This document shows, piece by piece, positions 11,003-23,580 of a stretch of DNA of 64,000 bases. The DNA is taken from contig JADRCO010000028.1 of assembly GCA_021464525.1 (NCBI GenBank), positions 1 to 64,000 of the forward strand. Direction: 5' to 3'. Position numbers and translations under genes: made by a program. The notes beneath the pieces are model-generated. The model was not told the DNA's origin and ran no database searches. It was given only the letters and a program-made list of their open reading frames with translations. This stretch comes from Rhizophagus sp. LPA8_4_AMF. Taxonomy: Eukaryota > Glomeromycota > Glomeromycetes > Glomerales > Glomeraceae. The number at the start of each line of letters is the position of its first letter. Position 1 is the stretch's first letter.

Positions 11003-14000
11003 GGATGCGTATATTCCCCTTCTTAGGTTTTTTATCATTTTTTATCATTTTTATTTTTTTTTTTATTTTTTTATTTTTTTTTATTTTATTATCATTGTTA
11101 TATCTATTAAGGGAATCATTATATATTATTCATTTTGTATTCAATTTTTTAGTTTGTTTAAAACAAATAAAATATTATTGGATTTAAGAAAAAAAATATT
11201 CATCAGCCCACACCTAATGAAACTATTAAATAACTTTAAATTTTGACAGGTTTTTCATTACTTTGTTGTTGCAAATAAATATCAAACTGTTATAGATCAT
11301 AAACTAACGCAGCACAATTTAAAGATACGTCTAGCTTAGGATTTAAAAGTTTTATTTTAAAGAAAAGTATTAATTTATTTATTATTTTTTTTTTTTTTGA
11401 AAAGTGTGATGCTGCAAAGAGACTTACCCTATAAGAAATCTGTATATGGAAATGATACGTTTCGTCGTTTTGACGTTTCGTATATATTTTATATACGTTA
11501 TTATAGATTACTCTTCAGGTAAAATTATTTATAATTTAGTATATTTGTATTTGATGTTCGATAATTTGGTAAAATCAATAAACATAATGAATAGAATTTT
11601 TTTTTTTTTGAAAATATTTACGTGTCAGTAAGAACAACCTGTCAGTGAAATAACCATGTTGGTGAAACCCATGAACAACCGGTTTAGGTATTAAAAAATA
11701 AATTACCAGAAAATTTATAACAACTTACAATTTCAGTTATATAAAGGTAAACAATTCAATTCGTTAAATATTAAAGAAATCTAAGCAAATGTCTGGTTTA
11801 GACATGGCTTTTGAAAGTTAAATTTTTAAAGTCCATTTAAAATCCGTATTTTTAGAATTATAGATACATTTTTCGAATCACTCCTTCTACCTTACATTTT
11901 CTATTAGATTGACTACTTTTCCAATTACCAAAAAATAGTCTTTAGGATTCTAGTTATACTAATAATATCCGATTACGTCGAAGATGGGCATTCTTGTATT
12001 AATTTCACGATCACTTATTTGGTATTTATTACCATATTATGGTACAATAAAATATATTTTTTTTTCAATGATAGAAAAAGACACTATCGAATAAATCATT
12101 AAATAATGGAATATTTTCCAATCATATTTGCAAAGGTTTTTTTCTTATCAGTTATTGGTTTAATTTACTGATTTTCTTTCTTAATAAATTGTTATATGCC
12201 TTGACAAAATAAACTGAGTTGTTTATTAGTCTACTTTCATAAGAACGGCGGAAAATAAACTTCTGAAAAATTTGTTGCAAATATTACTATAAATTTTAAA
12301 TAATGATATTATCATTACCAATGAAATTGGTACAGTACCATAGTACGTAAAGTACAGTACACTCATAAACAAAATAATAAATTGAAACTTCATGATATGA
12401 TGATAGAACTAGGGAATGCCGTCAAAAAAATTTAATAAATTTTATTATTGCCATATATTCAACGTATTCGAAAATAAAAAGAAAAAGGAAAAAAAAGAAA
12501 ATTTAATGCTTTCTTACGGAATATCGAAGTCGAATTAGCGAAAAAAAAAATACGATAAAAATCATACAAACGATCGTAATAACCGAATTTCCCGAAATTA
12601 TTACTATATTATTATTATATTATATTATCTATATTATAGTACTTTTCTATTTCAAATATTTACAAAATTATATACAACTCAAAATTCTAGTAAAATATTT
12701 ACAAAAAAATAATTATATAAACAAAGCGAACTGGAAATGAGAACAACGATAAATGTGTGTGCCGAATTTGAATTAGGAACTTATACATAAATGCTTAAAG
12801 TGAATACCTTAACGTTAGGTACTCTATATATGATTATATATGATTAAAATTATTTAAATATAGAAAAATTTAATAAGAAAAGAAATTATTTAACATACAA
12901 ATCTCATATTTTTAATTAAAAACTTAGTCTTAACGGGTGGCGGATCTTAATATCATAGTAATTTTAAATCTTAATTACTTATTATAATAATAAATCTTAA
13001 TTGCTTATGAAGTGAACATAACTCGCAATCTATGCTGCTTTTATATTTAAACTGGACTCGTGCGCAGTACTATTCAAGGTTTTAAAAGTATGATATGATT
13101 AGCTCTGAATGAAGCATAAAAGCACATATATCGGATAATGTTTTTAATTATATATCGGAACAATGTTTTTAATTATTGTTTGAACGCCACATTAAATGAA
13201 AGTGCGGTTCAATAAACAATATTCTCAAATCAAAACTTGTTAGATAAATTAATCACATGTAAAGATAGAATAAATCTGTTAGTCTCGATCCGATGACTAA
13301 ACAAAAGTTTGATTTTTTTGAAAAAGATTTTTAGAATCAAAGAAAATTCTTTAATGCATGACCTAATAACAAATTAATTATTTATATTATACAATTTTTA
13401 TTGTATCAAGAATGAAACAATAATGACTCACCTATTTATAGGCATAAATACTGTCATTTTAATCAATAAATTAGACTAATTATTATGACTATTGATGAAT
13501 GAAAAAACTGATATGACCGTTTCAATGCATCATGAGATCAAAATGAGAACTCGGAATATTTTTTTTCCGCACAAGATAAAATAAATATTTTATTTGTCAT
13601 TCAACTATTCGACGAATCTACTATCAAATCGGATTTTACGAACGTTCTTAATAAAAATAATTTCAATATCCTTTTATTCTTTTGTAGTGGCTGCATAAAA
13701 TACTTTTTGAAGCTTATATAATATACTATTTGAAGATTTTTATTCTTATAATATAAATTATTTTTTAATGAATTTTTATTGTAACGTTTTTATAATACCA
13801 TAAATATTCGTAAATTCTAGACAATAAAATTCCTAAAAAAAAATTTATTTTACAATAGAATCGTGTGCACAAACAATGAATTTCGTGAACAAAAAAGGTA
13901 AAGAATTGAAATATCATACTATCATATTATATAACGAAATATTTATAGACGTCCGAATATTGTAGATTACTTGGCTCTTCTATATTCTGGAGGAGATTAA

Positions 14001-14260
14001 TTAATTAATTATTAGTATTAAGAAAAAAACTAAAAATGAGAAATTACTTATTATAGCAGAACCATTGTCTTATGATATTTCGTATAAAACAACGCAACAT
14101 AATCTTCCTTTAATGCAATATTAACCGATATGTATTTAATTTTGGCATTTAATAATTCTTTATTTCCAACTTTTCCGATGTTGACTATCGATGAATATTC
14201 GGGAGATCATTTACATTGTTTACATTATGCACTGCGCCTTTTAGAACTATAGGAGGCATA
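11003..14260. other. Long AT-rich intergenic stretch
   Basis: It opens with a strongly T-rich 100 bases after the F-box stop, probably 3' UTR. I see no gene, tRNA or clear element in the rest. Short open frames near 11.0-11.6 kb are poly-T encoded Phe/Ile runs. A small palindromic cluster (GGTACAGTACC, AAAGTACAGTAC) lies near 12330-12360. Confidence 0.5.
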
Positions 14261-15572
14261 TTGACAAAATTATAACAACGGATACAACAAAGAATATTTT
14301 AAAGAAAGACAAGAACATAGAGACAATTATAGAGACCCTAAACGCTATGAATATAACGGAAGACCAGAGTATGGTTACAATAGAGAACCAAACCTTGCAG
14401 CAGTAAGACAGATTTAGACGTAGAGAATATGAAAGAGGACCAGTAATTTTAATGCAGGTTTTTCAACCGCTCTATTAATTTAGAAATAAAAGAGATAGCG
14501 GCTACTGAGAAGGAGGTAGTAGTCGCATCAAGATTGAGGGAACGCTAGAGGCTTCTATTATTAATCTAACAACAATAATAATAATCAAAAAACTTTCTTA
14601 AAAAAACTACGCGATACTTTATAAACATCTGCAAAGGGGCTCAAAATCATTAAAAAAAAAATAAAAATAAAAATAAAAAAAAAAAGAGAAAATTTCAAAA
14701 CAATAAAAAAATGGAGTCATATATCAAAGTAAAATCAAATAAAACAAGGGTTGGTCTGGATAGGAAAATAATGCACAAGAATAGTAATATAAATAATAAC
14801 AACAATAACAAAAGAATAACCAAAACAACAAATAAAATAAAGATCGGTTTGTATTAATGTGAGAGGAATGAACGACATAGGTAAACAAGGAAACTTGAGA
14901 AGATTTATAGAAAACGAAAATCGGGACATAACAGTTTAAATGAAAAGAAATTAACGAAACAGAAAGAAAAATTCATATATAAAGGGTGACAAAATTACGA
15001 ATGTATAAATAGTAGTTACAATCAAAGTAACAACAAAAATGGTATTATAGTAATTTATTTATTTATGTCACGTGAAGGAGGTAGGTATTATAGTAATTTA
15101 TTTATTTTACTTTTACGTAAAGCAGGAGGAGTATACAATTCATCTATAAATATCCGAAGAAGTAAAGACAAATAACAAAAACACCTTCGTCCAGTAAAAA
15201 CCAGACCCTCAATTAGAAGAAAAGGAACCCCAACCAGGTATCACGACCGATACCGTCTAGTTTAGAATCTCGAACAAAAATAATAAACTAAACTAAATAA
15301 AGGAACATAAAAAATAGGAGATCTAAAATTAAAACTATAATAATTGGTATGCACTAAACGTAAAATGGTACATGATGTTGTAAAGAAAAGTTAACTAAAT
15401 GATCAAAAAATGGTCCCGCATGAAGAAAATTAGAGGAAGAAAATAAAATAAATAAAATAGGAGATCGTTATTATTTTTATAATTTCTAAAATCATGAAAA
15501 GGATTAGGGTTAATTTTTCCAATTAAAAAATGAGAGAATTGGCAAAAAGATTTAAAGTTAACGCGTTCAATA

Positions 15573-16150
15573 ATGCTGATCGAATCTGAAAGGAAGATTA
15601 TGATCAAAATTTTAACAAACAGACTCAGCAAAATATTGACTAAAGAGCAAGTATTAATGGGAACGAATTATGCGGCTTTGTTAAATAATAGTACGTTTGA
15701 ACCGTTAAAGATTATCCAAGGAATTATAGAAGATGCTAGTAAATATGATAAAGGAGTATAGATTCTTTTAATGGACATTTCAAAGACGTATGATTCGGTC
15801 AGTAGTATAATGCTAGAAAAATGTTTGAAACGAATAAAACTGTCGGAAAATTTATTAATCTGGTAATGATGTAAGAATAAACAGATTTAATAGTCATTGT
15901 TAATAATTTGACAACGGAAAAATATTACGTTCAAGATGGTGTAGATCAAGGGGAAGTTTGGTCGCCAATTTTATGGAAAATATTTTACGATGTGTTATTG
16001 AAAAGACTAGAAAATATTAAAAAAGAAGTAGGATATGAGATAAAAACGACGAAAATTTTGGATATAGTGAAAGGTGACGTGAAAGAAATGAAGATTAAGT
16101 TCTACGTTACGGCATTTATGGACGATACCATTTTAATCGGAAGAAATTAG
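15573..16150 (+). pseudogene. LINE reverse transcriptase fragments
   Basis: Best preserved part of LINE copy 1. The first frame (15573-15761) gives KIMIKILTNRLSKIL...LMGTNYAALLNNSTFEPL, the usual lead-in to the RT palm. After a stop and a change of frame, 15908-16150 gives the substrate-binding block QGEVWSPILWKIFYDVLL and the catalytic pair in FMDDT. The other catalytic Asp lies in DISKTYDSV between them. Both catalytic blocks survive although the protein is broken. Confidence 0.8.
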
Positions 16151-17125
16151 GAAAGTTTAAATAAGATGATAAAAATCTGCCATGAATTTTTTAGTATAAA
16201 TGATATAAAGGCGAACATCAAGAAATACGAACTAATTAAGATCAATAATGAAGCAGAGGATTTAGAAATTGAAAACAGAGAATAGTGAAAGTTAATAGTT
16301 CAGAGGGAAACAGATACTTGGGAATATATTTTAGGAAAGAAAACAGAAGAAAGACGTACATTAAAAAAATAAATGACATTATTGATAAAGCTTGCAACTT
16401 ATTTACGTGGAAAATTAATGATAAATAAATAATTGCAACATGGAATATGATAATTATACCAAGGATAGAATACCAATTACAAGCGGTAGTTTTGACCAAA
16501 CAAGAATATAAAAAATTAATGACGAGAATTAATAGAATAGTCAAACACAGCGCAAATTTAGCAAATCAATTCCAAATTTTATTATTTATGAAAAAGATTT
16601 ATATGGATTAAAAGACTTATATTAGTTATATATATATAAAAATCGAAATGCTGTGTAAGAATTTGATATACCAAGCGAATGGTAACGATGATCTTAAAAC
16701 ACTATTCAATATCAAATTAAGTCAACTTTAAGAAAGATTATGGACAGCGGATTGCCTGGGGGATAGGGGGAATGAAATCATAAGAAACAAACACTGTTAT
16801 ATAGCAGATGCCATACAAATATTAAATCGAGGAAGGAATTCATATTTATCATCACGAATTAGCCAATGCAATATAAATCTTAATCATAATATTAAAGGAG
16901 GAAATTTCGATATTAAAGAATATTTTCTCAAATAGGATGTTCAGAGAAAGCACAAATTCACGTCGCGCAAAGGGTATTCTGATTTTGGAACAATTGCTAG
17001 AAGCGGATCAATTACGACTAATGAAGTGGAAACATTTTTGTGCAGAACAAGGGATAAGTTTTAAGGGAAGGATACCTAGATAGTTTAAATGTATTGAAGA
17101 AAAGGTTACAATACCAGGAAGTAAA

Positions 17126-17506
17126 ATGATTGAAGAAGAATATTTGAATAAAAATTTGCAAAGAGAGCATATAAATGTTAGAGTGTTTGATGAAAACGAA
17201 AAATTAGCAAGAGATGTAATAGTAACGTGGAAAGAAAATGGAAATACTATTTTTGGGATGAATAAAAAGAAATCGCAAAGTAAGGACTTTAAGAGAATAA
17301 AATATCATTTAATTATTAAAGATACAGTCAATAACTTAGATGAATCACCTTGTTTAATAAAATGCAAAGGATGTGAAAAAAATATACAGAAAAAAACGAG
17401 GAACAGTATATGTTTGATTTATCTGAATAACCAAGATAGTAGAATTATTAAACAACGAATGGAAGATAACTATATTAACCTTATGAAACGTTACGAAACA
17501 TTGTAG
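17126..17506 (+). pseudogene. LINE ORF2 C-terminal fragment with CxGC motif
   Basis: A 126-aa open segment of the same LINE. CKGCEKNIQKKTRNSICLIY corresponds to CSGCKYDISRKRKEGRCLIY of LINE copy 2, and TIFGMNKKKSQSK corresponds to NIFSIKQKKSNSK. This fixes both elements to one family. The CxGC pair followed by a later Cys suggests a zinc-binding knuckle; its role in this family is not known to me. Confidence 0.75.
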
Positions 17507-17890
17507 CAAAAAACAATGTAAATGATGAAATGGCCAAACGAGGACAGAATAGATGATATGATTGATAAATTGATCAAAAGTAAAAGCGAATTGATCTCAA
17601 TTCTCAAAAATAGTATAATTGAAATGAAACAATCGGAGATAAAAGGAAAAAATGTTATATGATAATGAATAGATTTGTAGTTGAAGATTATTAATTACTT
17701 TATAATTTCTTTTCTAAATAATAAATTTTATTAAATAAACAGCGCATCATTTCAAAAAATCTCAACAAGAATTTTTATTTTAATTAAAACAAATTATTTC
17801 ATTGTCGTGAATGATATATTCAATGGATTCATTTCATTTATTGTATATTTTAGCATTTCCAAATAAAATTGATCTCGACAAGTTGATGAT

Positions 17891-18129
17891 AAATTCTCTT
17901 AATGCGCGACTATGTGAAGGCATCGGAAAATCTATTATCCCTGATAATTCCAATTAACCGACCATATTTCTATAGTATGGATATGCAAAATCATTCTTCT
18001 CCTATTTAATAAATTAATTCAGCCGAATGATGTCATTATTAATTGTCCAATCATACATTTATTTGAATGAGATATTTTTACTAATTAATGATTGCCTATT
18101 AAACAATATATTTCTTTCAAATGCAAAAT
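17891..18129. repeat. Local duplication, copy A
   Basis: Begins AAATTCTCTTAATGCG and ends with ATTTCTTTCAAATGC. It repeats at 18141-18675 (copy B). Compared with B it lacks about 52 bases after CCCTGATAAT. Long shared blocks include CGACCATATTTCTATAGTAT and ATACATTTATTTGAATGAGA. Confidence 0.8.
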
Positions 18130-18140
18130 TAGGTTTGTAA

Positions 18141-18675
18141 AAATTCTCTTAATGCGCTACTATGTGTAGGTATCGCCAGTGTTATAAATTCAAAAGATTC
18201 TTATACGCGCAAAGCGCATATCATTAATAAAATTCATATGCGCAACCTACTAATTTCATAAGCGCTTTTTATATTAGATTAAAATAATAATAAGCGCTAC
18301 TAAGAAAAATGTCGCCTAATATTTTCAACGAAATACGCGGGAAATAAAAGTAATGTACGCTGCGCCTACTATGCGAATCCAATTTACATCACTGGGTATC
18401 GCCTATCGGAAAATCTATTATCCCTGATAATCCAAATAAACTTTAATTATCCCAAAAATGGATTACAGGATCGGAAATATTTGAAACCAGGAGTAACCGA
18501 CCATATTTCTATAGTATGGATATGCAAAATCATTCTCCCCTATTTGATAAATTAATGTTGTCGCTATTGACTGTCCAATCATACATTTATTTGAATGAGA
18601 TATTTTTACTATCTCATGATAATAAGCTTAATAAATTAATGATTGCCTATTAAACAAAATATTTCTTTCAAATGC
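18141..18675. repeat. Local duplication, copy B, split by a hAT MITE
   Basis: Same sequence as 17891-18129 in direct orientation, but interrupted by the 218-bp element at 18177-18394. It contains about 52 bases (around 18430-18485) missing from copy A. No gene is encoded. Confidence 0.8.
18177..18394. mobile_element. hAT-type MITE, 218 bp, with 8-bp target duplication
   Basis: Starts CAGTGTTATAAATTC and ends with the complement of CAGTGATGTAAATTG, giving terminal inverted repeats of about 15 bases. It is flanked by the perfect 8-bp duplication GGTATCGC (18169-18176 and 18395-18402). CAGTG-type ends with an 8-bp target duplication are the hallmark of hAT elements. The interior is non-coding and rich in GCGC (ACGCGCAAAGCGCAT, AAGCGCTTTT). 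The sequence outside the element matches copy A, which gives an empty-site comparison. Confidence 0.85.
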
Positions 18676-20840
18676 GAATTTAATTGGTATAGATTGTTAT
18701 ACGAACTACATGTCTAGTTGCATCATCTGAAAAATTGGTAAAACTTAATTTGATCATTAATGAGATAAAATCAATTGAATGTTTCGAATATATATTTATG
18801 GAAAACTGCATTCAAATATTGTTTTGGAGAATAGATATTATCACATGTAAATAAAACTTTTCATTTAAACATCGATAAAGCGAGATAATGGATCTCCGAA
18901 ATGAATTATTAGCATTACCAAGTACTGCAGATTTATGAAGAATATACGATTGATCGTTGTTATTAACAATGTTAAAACTATATTTTCATAAGACACTATG
19001 AAGATGATGATGATTTCCGTATCTATATACTGAGTAGTAATAATCATGCGATCGGCACGTATAACATATAATATATTCTGTCCATTGTTTCTAATTCAGT
19101 TTAACAAAACTTCTTTGATCTTTATTAGTTAAAGACTTATAAGTTTCATAATTCCGAGTAACCAGTTAAATTACTATCGTTCTTATTTGTTTGACATATA
19201 TAGCATATAAATAAGTTTCAGATAATAAAAGTGGTGATTGAAGTCGTTTTTTTGATATTAAAGTTAAAGTTCTCATGTGAATCTTATACTAATTTGGATG
19301 CTAATCTTTCGAAACAAATAATTTTTAATGAAGTCTAATACCATTAAAACTTACACATTGTCTATTTGTCTCGCAACTAACATATTAACTTTAAATTTCC
19401 ATAACTTCCTAGATATGGCATACAGGCAACTAACGCATTACAATATAATATAAATAGCTAGTAAAAAAGCCCATAAAAAATTAAAAAATACCATTAAAGA
19501 AAAAAAATCATGTAAAACAAAAAAAAAAAGTCTTAAAAAACCACTTTCCCTTATATCCTTCGTATTTTGAATTAAAATTGAACAGGAAACGATATTTTAA
19601 TTCTATAATCATATAATTCTAAATGAAAATATTCGTTCTAATAAATTTTCGAAACCAGTTGATTTTCTTGCCCAAGCTGACGAAGCCGAACTAAAATAAT
19701 GGAATCGGAAATATCTCTTTCTTTGCATCTTCAAGTTATTCAAGTTGGCTTGGCTCAATGACGATAAGACTGATGATGGTAGCCCCGTAATCCATACCCC
19801 GCGATTCCAAAAGTTTCAATTGTCCCTAAAGAAAAAAAATCCATTAACTTGAAATATCAAAACTTTGTCATGATTTTAATTTTTTAATATTAAATAGCTC
19901 TTTCTCATAACCTTCCCTTAAATAAGATCGAAGGTTCTTTTTTTTCAAGTTTATATAAAATTTCGAAACTTTGTTAAACATTGTATGTGGTGGTGGTAGT
20001 GTGGTGGATATGCAGTAACTATTTAGTATGGTTCGGAATTTTATTAGTACGAAAATTTTTATTTAGAATGATAGAGATTATATAGCGAGAATGTTGTATA
20101 CTTTCGATTTTACTTCATAACCTCTTTTTTTGAGCGAAAATTTTAATTGATATTAACAAACTATATAAGCTTAAAATAAGCTTATTTATTAGCACAGAAA
20201 ACAATAGGTATTAATCCAAACGACGTAATGAAAGATATTTATGCAATAATAATTTATCTAAAAAATATCAGTATGTTAAAAACGACATGATCCTATTTGG
20301 CTGCATAATAACGTATTTTATCAACTTTTTAATAATTAGACTAATAGAAAATGACTTCCCTACAACTAAATATGTTAGTAAAGAGTAAAGTACAATTTGC
20401 GTCGCGTCCCAAAAAAAAAAAATTTTAATAAATTTTTTAATATTAATCGACTAATAATTATTAGTTTTATCCGGTTAAAGTTTTTTTTTGCCGGTTTCAA
20501 CCTCTAAATTATTTGCATATTTGAATTTTAAATGCTAAATGTCGCATTGTTAATGATGAAAATTTTGAATTCGTTAATTTAGATATAACGATAATATAAA
20601 AAAATGAAGAAAAAAATTGATAAGAAATTATTATACTAACGAAATCAAAAGCTGTAAAATATTGTATATAGTTAGTATATAATTTTACGTTTAAGTATTT
20701 TATAAATATAAGAATAATATGTTGTTTTTCATCAAAGTTTTGATAAACTCTGGGATGAAGTTGTGCTTTTGTTTTTCTTTTCTTTGTATGTAGCTTTATC
20801 TGCAATAATTTTTGGACAAAAATTTACGAGATAGATTGTT
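18676..20840. other. Intergenic DNA, nothing recognised
   Basis: AT-rich, no frame with coding character on either strand. About 19985-20005 is a short TGGTGG simple repeat. Nothing else supports a feature. Confidence 0.45.
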
Positions 20841-20846
20841 TTCCGT

Positions 20847-20880
20847 GTCACGTGGTGATCAGGAAGCTTGCGCACGTGAC
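20847..20880. promoter_or_regulatory. Paired CACGTG sites in an inverted repeat
   Basis: GTCACGTG at 20847-20854 and CACGTGAC at 20873-20880 are perfect inverted copies 18 bases apart. A weaker relative (GTCACCAGGTGGTCAGG) lies near 30658, so this may be part of a repeat instead of a promoter. The nearest gene on the plus strand starts 1.2 kb away. Confidence 0.3.
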
Positions 20881-22038
20881 ATCCGGCCAATAATATTTCA
20901 ACATACCATTCCCACAATCGGCGTAATAATACAATGAAAATTAATAATCATTATTATAAATTAAAATTATTAAAATTGCGAAACAATAAATAGCCTTCTT
21001 GAACTTTTCTTAACAGTTAAAGTCCTTTTACTATTATAAGATAATGAATTTTATGATATAACTATTGATGGTGGTAATGACCCTTACGTGAAAATTTTTC
21101 GTGCTCATAGGGTCATTTTAACAGTTAAATTATCGTTCCCCTTATTTGCGAAGAATTTTATCAACTAGCGATAATAAAAATAAAAATAAAAATAAAAATA
21201 GTGAAAGTTTGACACATATTAAATTACATATGAATAATGAAATTTTGTCAAAGTTTCACGTCTATATTCTTTTTATTGAATACGTGAAAATAATAAAAAC
21301 ACCAATTTTAGATGTTTAAATAAAAATATTTATGATATCACAAAAAAAAAACACGTGTAATTAATTTCTTACTTTCTGTTGTCAAGTAGCAAAATCGTAT
21401 AAACTAATATGAACAACACTAACTTTAGCTTGGCCGCTTTCCTATGTACAGTATACTGTATGTGTCGAAAAAAAATTGAGAAAAAGTGAATTCTTAACGA
21501 AATTTCGCCTGTGTAACCAATTATGATAGCGAATGTAGAGATTTTTTTTAAATTTTTTTTTATTTTTATTAGTTAAATAGTTTAGATCTTGAAAATGTAA
21601 TAAAGAATTTCACTATTTAAATTCCAATCTTGTTTATCTTAAAAATTCGAAATTTCTACAGATATGTAAATAATTGTATTAATTAAATTCCTTACCTTTT
21701 ATATTTCATTCTGCATTTATATTTAACAAATATGACATAAAGTACATGCAAATACTGTATGATTACAAGAATCAAGAATTATTCTTTGTCCTATTTATAA
21801 ATTAAATAAATGAAATATCAACAAATATTAACGAAATTAGAAAAATTATGAAAATTATGCCTGATTAAAATACTCAACAAAATGATCAACAAAAAAAAAT
21901 CCTCAATAAGCACTATGCACACCTAATGTTACATGACATGCATGAAATTGTGCGACAATATCGGTAATATTTATACCGTAATTTGAAATGTGATACCTTC
22001 GCAAACACTTTTTCTTTTTCTCTCTTCAAAATTACAAT
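20881..22038. other. Upstream region of the 22039 F-box gene
   Basis: AT-rich without coding signal. A pyrimidine tract (about 22010-22027) sits just before the start codon, as before the 9284 gene. GGTAATATTTATACC at about 21963 is an imperfect palindrome that includes a TATA-like core about 70 bases before the ATG. Confidence 0.35.
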
Positions 22039-23580
22039 ATGGCATGTTCAAAAATATTTTCAGGAGATTTACCCGAATTAACATATGATATCATAAAATA
22101 TTTTAAAAATGATATCTCAACTTTACATTCATGTGTTTTAGTTAACAGATTTTGGTGTCGTTTAGCGATTCCATTATTATGGAAAAATCCATTTTCAAAT
22201 CTTACAAAAAATTATACCTTTATTGGAATTTACTTACACAATTTAAATGATGATTTAAAAACAAAATTAAATGAATATAAAATCGAGAATAATTTACTTC
22301 CTTCAAATACCCTTTTCAATTATCCTATTTTTTTAAAATATCTTCATACGCGAAGAATTATTTCTTCTATTGAAAAGTGGACAAAAGATCTTAAACCTTT
22401 AAAACCAAAAAGTAAATCGTCATCTAATCTTAAAAAATTAATTTTTACGTCATTAATTAAAATGTTCATTGAAAATGAAGTAAATTTACATACTCTTGGT
22501 ATTCAGATCACCAATTATAATGGTTATGATTCTTATATAGATAATATACTTGAATTAATGTTACAAAATCCAAATTTCCTTCATAATATTAAAAATTTAA
22601 AAGTTTGTTTTATTAATTCCTCATTTAATCATCATAATAGTCGTATAACAGAAATAATTAATTTACATCAAAATCTTAAAAAAATTATATTGGGCTATAA
22701 GAGTTTTCCTTTATATCAATCATTATTATTATCAAGAGATTATAATCGTTCCAATGCTTTAAATACAATCATTTTTTATCACATAAATTTTAATGGTATA
22801 ATCAATTTAGATAAAGTATTTGAACATTTGAACGTTTTAGAATCTGTTCATATCATTTATTGTTATTCTTTATGTATTGATTTTATTAGCCAAATAATTA
22901 ACTTAACTAAACCATTTAAGTTAAAAACTTTATATTTTGGTGAAAATTTTCAAATTGACGAATCATTACAATTATTTTTACAAAAATATGGTGATTATTT
23001 GGAAAATTTTGGAACTAGATTTGGATTAGATTTGTTATCTGAACAACAATTACTTGAATCGATTACAAAATATTGTAAAAATATCACATTTCTTGATTTA
23101 ACCTTATCTGAAAATCAGATTATCTTTACATTATTATTCAATTTAATCAAAAATATAAATCATAATCTTAAATATCTTTCTATCAATATCTTAGATGATT
23201 CACGTGCTAAAGAACTTAGTTCAATTATCTTACAAAATTTAGGTCAAATACTTCCTATTAAATTAGAATATTTAAATTTGGTTCTTAATATTAATCTTGA
23301 TGATTTAAATATATTCTTAAACAATTCTCAGAATACTTTTATTGAAAAGCTATTAATTAATAATTGGGGGGGATATAACGATATTTTATCCAATATAAAA
23401 GAATATATTATGAGACAGAAAAGAGTCGAATATTTGGCTATTAGAGATCAAAAATATGATCTGTTTTTTTTGGAAGATGAAATGAAGGAATTTGAGTTAT
23501 ATGATATTGAAATTCAAAAATATAATGATTTGGTTATTGGTAGTAAATTAAATTATATAAAAGAATTGGAGGATATCTAG
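22039..23580 (+). CDS. F-box protein, LRR-like, intact (513 aa)
   Basis: Predicted SCF ubiquitin-ligase adaptor. It starts MACSKIFSGDLPELTYDIIK, followed by LHSCVLVNRFWCRLAIPLLW, so the F-box is about residues 11-53. The body is degenerate leucine-rich repeat sequence, Asn/Lys/Ile/Leu-rich, with no other domain. It is closest in this window to the 9284 gene, sharing the N-terminus and ordered blocks such as MFIENEVNLHT and NVLESVHIIYC. It is 59 residues shorter, mainly through smaller internal segments. Single exon. Its stop codon lies inside the first unit of a 43-52-bp tandem repeat that continues to about 23752, so the C-terminus may vary by slippage. Confidence 0.9.
   Translation: MACSKIFSGDLPELTYDIIKYFKNDISTLHSCVLVNRFWCRLAIPLLWKNPFSNLTKNYTFIGIYLHNLNDDLKTKLNEYKIENNLLPSNTLFNYPIFLKYLHTRRIISSIEKWTKDLKPLKPKSKSSSNLKKLIFTSLIKMFIENEVNLHTLGIQITNYNGYDSYIDNILELMLQNPNFLHNIKNLKVCFINSSFNHHNSRITEIINLHQNLKKIILGYKSFPLYQSLLLSRDYNRSNALNTIIFYHINFNGIINLDKVFEHLNVLESVHIIYCYSLCIDFISQIINLTKPFKLKTLYFGENFQIDESLQLFLQKYGDYLENFGTRFGLDLLSEQQLLESITKYCKNITFLDLTLSENQIIFTLLFNLIKNINHNLKYLSINILDDSRAKELSSIILQNLGQILPIKLEYLNLVLNINLDDLNIFLNNSQNTFIEKLLINNWGGYNDILSNIKEYIMRQKRVEYLAIRDQKYDLFFLEDEMKEFELYDIEIQKYNDLVIGSKLNYIKELEDI

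Larger units (their letters stand above)
14270..17660 (+). mobile_element. Degenerate LINE (non-LTR retrotransposon), copy 1
   Basis: Worn element in the order ORF1-like, endonuclease, reverse transcriptase, Cys motif. About 14285-14420 encodes an Arg/Tyr/Asn-rich stretch (NYRDPKRYEYNGRPEYGYN) that resembles an ORF1 tail. INVRGMND at about 14853 is the usual start of a LINE AP-endonuclease. RT block A reads DISKTYDSV (about 15771), block B GVDQGEVWSPILWKIFYD (about 15941) and the active-site block AFMDDT (about 16111). An IIYEKDLYGLKDLY stretch (about 16576) and CKGCEKN (about 17365) match LINE copy 2 at 55977-58785. Several stops and frameshifts separate the blocks, so it is dead. No poly(A) tail or target duplication was found, and the 3' RNase H part seen in copy 2 is not recognisable here. 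Confidence 0.85.

Noticed and set aside
10989-11246. Phe/Ile-rich short frames after the F-box stop.
   Set aside because: Encoded by T-rich DNA; hydrophobicity is a composition effect, not a membrane protein.
20732-20917. Minus-strand frame sharing DH.VT with another at 30459-30710.
   Set aside because: The similarity comes from the related GTCAC..GGTG.TCAGG repeat in both, not from a common protein.
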